Shown here one piece after another: positions 58,015 through 64,000 of a stretch of DNA of 64,000 bases; the first letter of the stretch is position 1, and each line of letters begins with the position of its first letter. A program made the translations under genes and the position numbers. The DNA comes from Paralichthys olivaceus. Its lineage: Eukaryota > Chordata > Actinopteri > Pleuronectiformes > Paralichthyidae. Location of the stretch: NCBI RefSeq assembly GCF_024713975.1, contig NC_091116.1:13932682-13996681 (forward strand), in the 5' to 3' direction. The notes under the pieces are model-generated. The model did no database searches, was not told the origin of the DNA, and saw only the letters and a list, made by a program, of their open reading frames with translations.

Positions 58015-59739
58015 AGAGGATGACGTAGTTTTCTATCGAGCCATTGACTCGAGTTGATCATTTAAACTCTGAGACTGAATCAGTGTCGAACGTCAGCGGC
58101 CATTTTGAACCCAGCTGATCAGAAACACCTGGAGAACATCTGGTTTAAGGATGAAATTCATATTTAAACTGATTCCAGATCTGTTGATTATCATGATCAG
58201 TCATTAAATGAATCCACAGCCTGTACTGAGGTCTGTCTGGAATAAAAATCACGTCATTTCTTCATCCTCATGTCTTTATTGGGATTTAATTTGAAATTCG
58301 AGCCTCTGACTTTAATGGACGAGTTTCAACATGTACACAGTATTTAAAGTATTTAAACTCAGAGTGTGTACTTGTACTAGAGTGTATTTGTAGTTTTACT
58401 CCAGTACAACACAGAGAAGTTTGTTCTGTAAGTTTTAAAATGTGAAGATTTAGAGAATTCTGAGTAAAATAATGATTTTAATGAATGAATGAAATCTGAG
58501 GAGCGTTTATGAAGAAGCAGGAAACCACCAGTAGATGGCGCCATGTACCTTCTTCTCCTCAGAGACTGTTAGTGGAAGTTTGATGATTTTTCTATTTTTC
58601 TATTTTTGATCATTTGTATTTTTAGATTCTTTAGTTTCAGGTTCATTCTTCAGGAAATGTTGAAATTTCACAGTAAAATAAATTAGAATCTCATTTCTCT
58701 GTTTATTTGATGGATTTTTTTTTTAGATCAAATCTCTTGAAGCAGCGTTTCTGTTGCTCGAGGACGTTTCAGTGGGACCGTGTGGCCGGGATCGAACCTG
58801 TGACAGGACGAGGCCACGCTGGATTTCCTGTGTTGACCGGTGAGTTTCAGACTCGTCAGCTCGTCTTCTCATCTGACGAGTCCAGATCATCACAAACACG
58901 TTTTACCTCAAAACACCTTGAAACTAAATTTACTCCACAAGAAACTTTTCCAAAGATCTAAACACAAGAAACTGAAATAATAAAAATATTCCCTTTAATT
59001 GAATGTTCCCATAAATTAAACAAATCAATTAGTTTCTCTTTCCAGGAATATTCACTCTTTCATGTTAAAGATTATTGAATCTACAAATTGTGTTTTCACT
59101 AAAAAGCCCAAAAGTTCCAGTTAAACATTTAAACTCATGTGAACGTGTGTTCATAATTAATATTAATAATTTATATGTGTAAATAAAAGTTTGACTTGAA
59201 AATGAAAAGAAATGAGGAGAATTTAGTGATAATATCAAATGAACAAAGAAAATAAATCAACATGCAGCATTTTAAAAGAAACCAAATTATTATAATTATT
59301 TCCAAAGATGAACTTTATTTGATTTAGTTTTTTAACTGGACAGAAACAAATCCCACGAGGCTCTGGAGCGTTTCTCTCATTTTAAACTTTAAATACTTTG
59401 TTTTAATAAATTACGAATCAAACGGTGGAGAAGAAGAATCTTTGATTTCACATGAAATCATGAGAAACAGAGAGAAAGCTGAATTACGAGTTTCCTGTAT
59501 TTCACTGAGAGTACTTGTACTGCAGTAGAAGTACAGGAACCTGAGTACAGTCACTGTCTCTGTGGTCGTTTCTCTTGATGATGTCAGACCGTCACTTTGG
59601 GCGTCGTCCCTCGGACCACTGGCAGCTAACGGGGCGTGTCATCCTCACGGTGTCGGACGCTTCCTCGTCGCCTTCGCACCTTGAGGCGTCTTCGTTGGCG
59701 TCTCAGCGGCGGCCGTGTGAGGAGGCCGGCCCGTTTCAT

Positions 59740-60010
59740 CAGTATGCACACGCCGCTGAAAATTAATTTGATTAAAGGCGCCTCCCTCCTCCCCCACCCG
59801 CCCGCCCCCTGCGGTTTGAAAGCCCTCATAGTGCATGATTAGCGCACGTTTCCCCAACCTGGCTGCGAGTGGCGTCTAGGTCGGGAGGTCGCGCAAATGA
59901 AAGAGAACAACTTCATTGTGAGATGACTGGCCCATAAATCATCGGCCGTTTTCTATAAATCACGGCAGATGGCAGGGAGCGAGCCGAGGCTCATGGGAGC
60001 GAGCCGCGGC
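59740..60010. other. Candidate conserved noncoding element 1
   Basis: It contains homeodomain-type cores (AAAATTAATTTGATTAAAGG), a TGATTAGCGCA segment and CCATAAATCATC, without ORFs or repeats, inside a GC-richer zone that contrasts with the AT-rich 58100-59560. The intergenic stretch 57421-59560 shows no gene. The enhancer reading is inferred. Confidence 0.35.
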
Positions 60011-61204
60011 CCCTGTGCATGATGGGAAGGGCCGGGGCTGTGCTGCGGCGGAGGCTGGCAGAAGCGCAGGGTCAGTTCCAGTTTGCGGATGCAGAAGATG
60101 TGAGGTGTGGTGGAGGCGGGCCAGAGGCCGCCCCCCCCCTCCTCCTCCTCCTCCGCCCCTGCAACCCGGGCCCCGGGCTCACCTGATGAGATGCGGACCC
60201 CCGGAGGTCCACGCACGCCACCTCTCCACGCTGCCCTCCATTTAACGGGTCTAATCTGCCTGCTTAATATGGAGACAACCCCCCCCCCCCCCCCTCGTCC
60301 CCGAGCTGCGCTGAGACCTGTCAGGTTGACACTAAATGTCCGCCCAGGAGGGGCCGGCGCTCGTCTTCATTATTCATCAGGATTATTTCACGGAGCAGGA
60401 TTCAGCCGCACTGCAGCGCCGCTCTGCCGCAGCCTCCGCCGCCATCTTTACTTCTCAGTCTCTACTCGGGAGTTCTTCACGAGTCTTAAAGTTAAACACG
60501 GTTCACAGCTTTGTTTTAAAACTCACTTCTAGAAAAACTACGTCAGAGAACTGAACCAAATGTTCGAACTTGTTCAAACCAGGATTTCATGAATATTGAG
60601 TTTCCTGTGAAACTCTGGAGAACCATGAGGACTTGTTGTTCCGCTCTGTGCCAGTAGAGGAGCTGCGGTGAGACTTTCACCTGTTGAACCCACTCAGGTG
60701 TTTCCCAGAATGCACCTGCACGGTCGTCCTGTTGTTGAGTAGCAACCAAAAGAAACGAGGCTGGTTTCACAGTTTTGATCCGATCGGTTAATAAACGTCC
60801 TCCTACGATTGTTCACTGATTTTCAAACGTGTCTCGGGACTCGCTCACACTTTGTCTTCGACCTGAACTGAAACGGTTCCACACATTTATTGTCAGAATG
60901 TGAAAGAACCCTTGAGTCGCCCCCTGCTGGTCTGTCAGAGAACACAGGTGGAACGTAGGGATGATGAGAGAAGAAGAACAGAACCTTAGATTCAAGCTCC
61001 GTCCTGATCCGTCCTCAGCAGACAGCCGGGACATGTGTCCTCCTCAGGCTCCGTGTGTCTTTATCGTCTCCGAGCGTCTGACAGTGAAACCTGACGTGTC
61101 TCCGCTGAGTGACGGGAGGATCTGCGGGGGGGGGCCAAGGGCACAGGGAGCGTTTGAAGGTGGACTCCGCCTCTAACAGGCCGGAGCTGAGCCTCCGTCA
61201 CTCC

Positions 61205-61410
61205 CCCCACGCCACCACCTCTGCCTCTCCGGCATTAATGCAAATTATGGTGTAATAATTTAATAACTGCGGCGGCTTGATCTGTCCTTTTTATTACAAT
61301 TATCATCAGGCCGGGGGTTGCGTTCCATCATCACAGAATAAACACCATCCATCATCCTTGTGATGATTAGCCGCTGACAGGCCGGGCGGCGCTCTGCATT
61401 AATGTGGAGC
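61205..61410. other. Candidate conserved noncoding element 2 with POU octamer
   Basis: A perfect octamer ATGCAAAT (61238-61245) sits within GCATTAATGCAAATTATGG, followed by AATAATTTAATAA, ATTACAATTATCATC and TGATGATTAGCCGC. This is dense clustering of TAAT/ATTA cores in otherwise GC-rich sequence, typical of developmental enhancers. No coding. Confidence 0.4.
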
Positions 61411-63376
61411 CGGAGCGCGGAGGCCTCCTCAGATGTTCTCTGCTAACTTTGGCTCCGCGTCGGGGTCGTTAACCGCGCCGGCGATCGCGGCGAGGCGGCG
61501 AGGGGAGCGGCGAGGGGAGCGGCCTCCTCGAGCGTTACGTCAGAGGAGAGCGACTCCAGCTCTGCACTCGTCTGTTAAGTCTTTCCAGAAACCGTCTGGA
61601 AGGAGCCGAGCCAAACTCCGGCCTGGCACCGCCGGGGCCTCCTCTTTAACTGCAGTGGAAAATGATGCCGCGTTTCCCGCCATGCAAAGAAAACAAACCC
61701 CCCCACCCCCCACCCCACCCCCCCACCCCTCGTCCTCCGCGGAGAGGAGGTTGGTTTATAAACGAGGAGGAATAATCAGGCTCCAGAACATTTTCACCAC
61801 GGGGAGAAAAACACGAACAAACTCAAATCAGCGTTGCATCAGGTGGTGAATGTTTGATGTGGTCTCTTTGTGTTCTCCTCGGTGAAACCCCCGAGCACGA
61901 GGAGCGGAGACGAGGTGCATCAACTTTCCTCGCGCTGATTAACTCCCGACGAGTCTTCTGAGACGAGCGCACGTTTATGATTCATGGAGAAAATGTACAC
62001 AGTTGGTTTCTGTCTCACAGTCGAGTTCTGGAGGACGAGGGAGCGAGACACTGAGCTGCTTTGTTCTCCGTCTGCTCGGCTTAGAACCGGTGAGAAGAGC
62101 TGCTGGAGGACGTCTTCTCTGCACGACCACGACGGGAATCAACCTCACGAACCACGAAGCTAACGCTCAAAGGTTCAGTTCATGTTTGTGAACACGATAT
62201 CTCGAGAGCGTCACGAGGGACGTTCTTCCACTTGGGTTTGAACGTTCATTCGGACTCCGAGACGAACTGATACCTGAACAAATACTTCTACAGAAAAAAA
62301 CTGCTGTTTAATATTTCAATATGTGAGAACGCAGCTTTTCATCCATCAAGCTCGGTGACATCACGATCGATCTTTCAAAACTAAAACAAACGCTCCTGAT
62401 TAAAAAGGTGGAAATAAAATAAAAGGGGATAAAAACAGGTGATGAAGTTCTGATGACTCGTCGGGTGGTGAGTTTATATATCAAATCACTGTATTTAGAA
62501 GTGGGCGTCACATTTCCTCCTGGCCGCTCGTCTTCATGTGCGTTCTCATCAGAACCCTCCGGCTGTCGGCTCGCCGGCTGTTTGACACGGGGACGGCGGC
62601 GGCATACGTTTATTCCTCCTGAGGAGGAGGCCTGGGTGATGAGGAGGAGAGGGCAGAGCGACGGGAGCTTTTAATGAGGACCTCCATCCTCCGAAAACCT
62701 CCAGAGAGGCCGGACCTGAGGGGCCCGGCGAGCGGCGAGGTGGCGGCGCTGACCTCCCTCAGCTGCTGCCGGGATCCGTGACTCCCAGAAACCCCGGCGC
62801 CCCCTTCAGCTGGAGAGCTTTGACTCCTCCCTCCCCCCTCGAATACAGAGAAGTTGAGAGGGAAACTTTCTGTCACATGATCTTTAGTTTAGTGATCAAA
62901 CTTCTAGAATTAAAAAACACGAAGATTTAAAAACTGTCGAAGTTTCAGGAGAAGATTTTTAGAAAAGTTTGAAATGAAAACTTAAATCTGATTATTAGAG
63001 GATCGTCGGTGTGATGAGGAGACGGAGCCTCTCGACCAATCAGGAGTCAGTGTGAGCTGTCAATCATCACGTTCTCACATCGTCAGGTAACTAACGAGAC
63101 GACGACGAGCTGAAACGTCCGAGTTTAACATTCAACAACATGAGAACTTCTCAGACTCGTGCGGTGACGCCTCGGTCAGTGTGTTGTTGTGGCGTGCGGT
63201 TGTGTTACAGTCGTCCAGCGTCAGCGAGGCCGCGTGTCGTGAACTAATACAACATCCATATTCATGAAACGTCCCCGAGCAAAATAACATCTGTTTCCCA
63301 ACAAGGTGCCATCTGTTGGAGGGACTCTGCATTAACAGCTCATCACAACACAAACAACAACAGAGAGGCTTTAACA

Positions 63377-63379
<3 letters not shown>

Positions 63380-63422
<43 letters not shown>

Positions 63423-63473
63423 ACACAGACACACACTCTCACACACACACACACACACACACTCACACACAGC
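63380..63473. repeat. (CA)n microsatellite
   Basis: CA units with CTCA and AGAC interruptions in the gene-free right end. The remainder of 62000-63800 shows no gene. Confidence 0.95.
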
Positions 63474-63799
63474 GAGCACACATTCATTTACATGTCAGGC
63501 AGGAAGCCAGTGTTCCAACACACACACACACACAGAGGTGGTGGGTCCTGCTCCAGGACACTCAGGGAGAATAAGACGGGAATCGAACCTTTGACCCTCT
63601 GGACCCATGATAAACACTTCACCACATGAACTAGAAACAAACCCAAAGAGCAAATATCCCAGAATCCCTCAGTGTTTGAGCGCGTCCCCGTCTCTGCAGA
63701 CAGTCGGAGCTGAACGTCTCGTTAAAGGACCCGAGGCTTCGTCCTCTCAGACGTTATTACAGCGGTGACCTCACTTTCTGAGGACGAGGATTATTCAGG

Positions 63800-63950
63800 T
63801 TAGTTAATATTGAGCAGGCGTTGACACGGTGGGCCCCGGCCCCTCCCCCGGCCCCGGCGCCGGCTCCTGGCGGAGAGAGGTGGCCCTATTGAAATGAGGC
63901 GGAGCTCCTTAATAATACATTTGTCCCACAGGGGCCACACGGGAGAGAAG
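63800..63950. other. Candidate conserved noncoding element 3
   Basis: GC-rich block followed by CCCTATTGAAATGAGGCGGA and CTTAATAATACATTTGTCCC. No ORF. It is the same composition style as the two blocks above. Confidence 0.3.
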
Positions 63951-64000
63951 TGAGGAGGTGAAGAATCCTCCCGCTGCCGACACTGTCAGGCCTGAAGCTG

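Noticed and set aside
61433-61849. 138-residue open frame
   Set aside because: GC-rich sequence with low stop density, no family resemblance, no splice context, and poly-C/Pro content at its end.
63545-63620. tRNA-like GGGAATCGAACC segment
   Set aside because: A short B-box resemblance without a fold. The same applies to GGGATCGAACC near 58787 and GGTTCAAACC near 34480.

Overview
This is vertebrate nuclear DNA, almost certainly from a teleost fish. Genes are split into many short exons with canonical GT/AG borders. Promoters are CpG-rich, (CA)n/(GT)n microsatellites are abundant, and the proteins read from the exons match vertebrate families over their whole length. I see no bacterial genes, no CRISPR and no virus-derived coding sequence.

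Layout, left to right. (1) The 3' four fifths of styxl2/dusp27, a muscle pseudophosphatase (+, 1-6038). (2) A two-exon ermin-like gene with a huge Glu-rich middle and the ERM-type actin-binding tail (+, 7785-10842). (3) znf513, an eight-finger C2H2 factor (+, 12251-16208). (4) A 152-residue LRAT/PLAAT-fold protein whose catalytic Cys is replaced by Ser (+, 17299-18370). (5) clcn4, an endosomal Cl-/H+ exchanger, in 12 coding exons (+, 19432-23422). (6) A PDE9A-type cGMP phosphodiesterase on the minus strand, tail to tail with clcn4 (25048-29314). (7) clasp1, a microtubule plus-end protein, in 36 constitutive coding exons (+, 30978-54801). It also has an internal alternative first exon and several candidate cassette exons or microexons. 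(8) About 6.6 kb without a gene (57421-64000), with AT-rich introns-like sequence followed by blocks that look like conserved regulatory elements.

The most notable item is a small RNA gene nested antisense in the first coding intron of clasp1. The minus strand of 32594-32730 reads as U4atac snRNA of the minor spliceosome. It has the Sm site, a k-turn 5' stem-loop, a perfectly paired 3' stem-loop, a proximal sequence element at about -44 to -60, a ZNF143/octamer-like distal element at about -190 to -220, and a 3'-box-like motif. In human, RNU4ATAC also lies antisense inside CLASP1, so the nesting looks conserved across bony vertebrates.

The neighbours do not form a pathway. They are a syntenic mosaic of a cytoskeletal group (styxl2, ermin-like, clasp1), endosomal transport, cGMP turnover and transcription. 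Exon borders were assigned by eye from splice consensus, reading frame and remembered family sequences. Codon phases of all exon chains were summed and close in frame.
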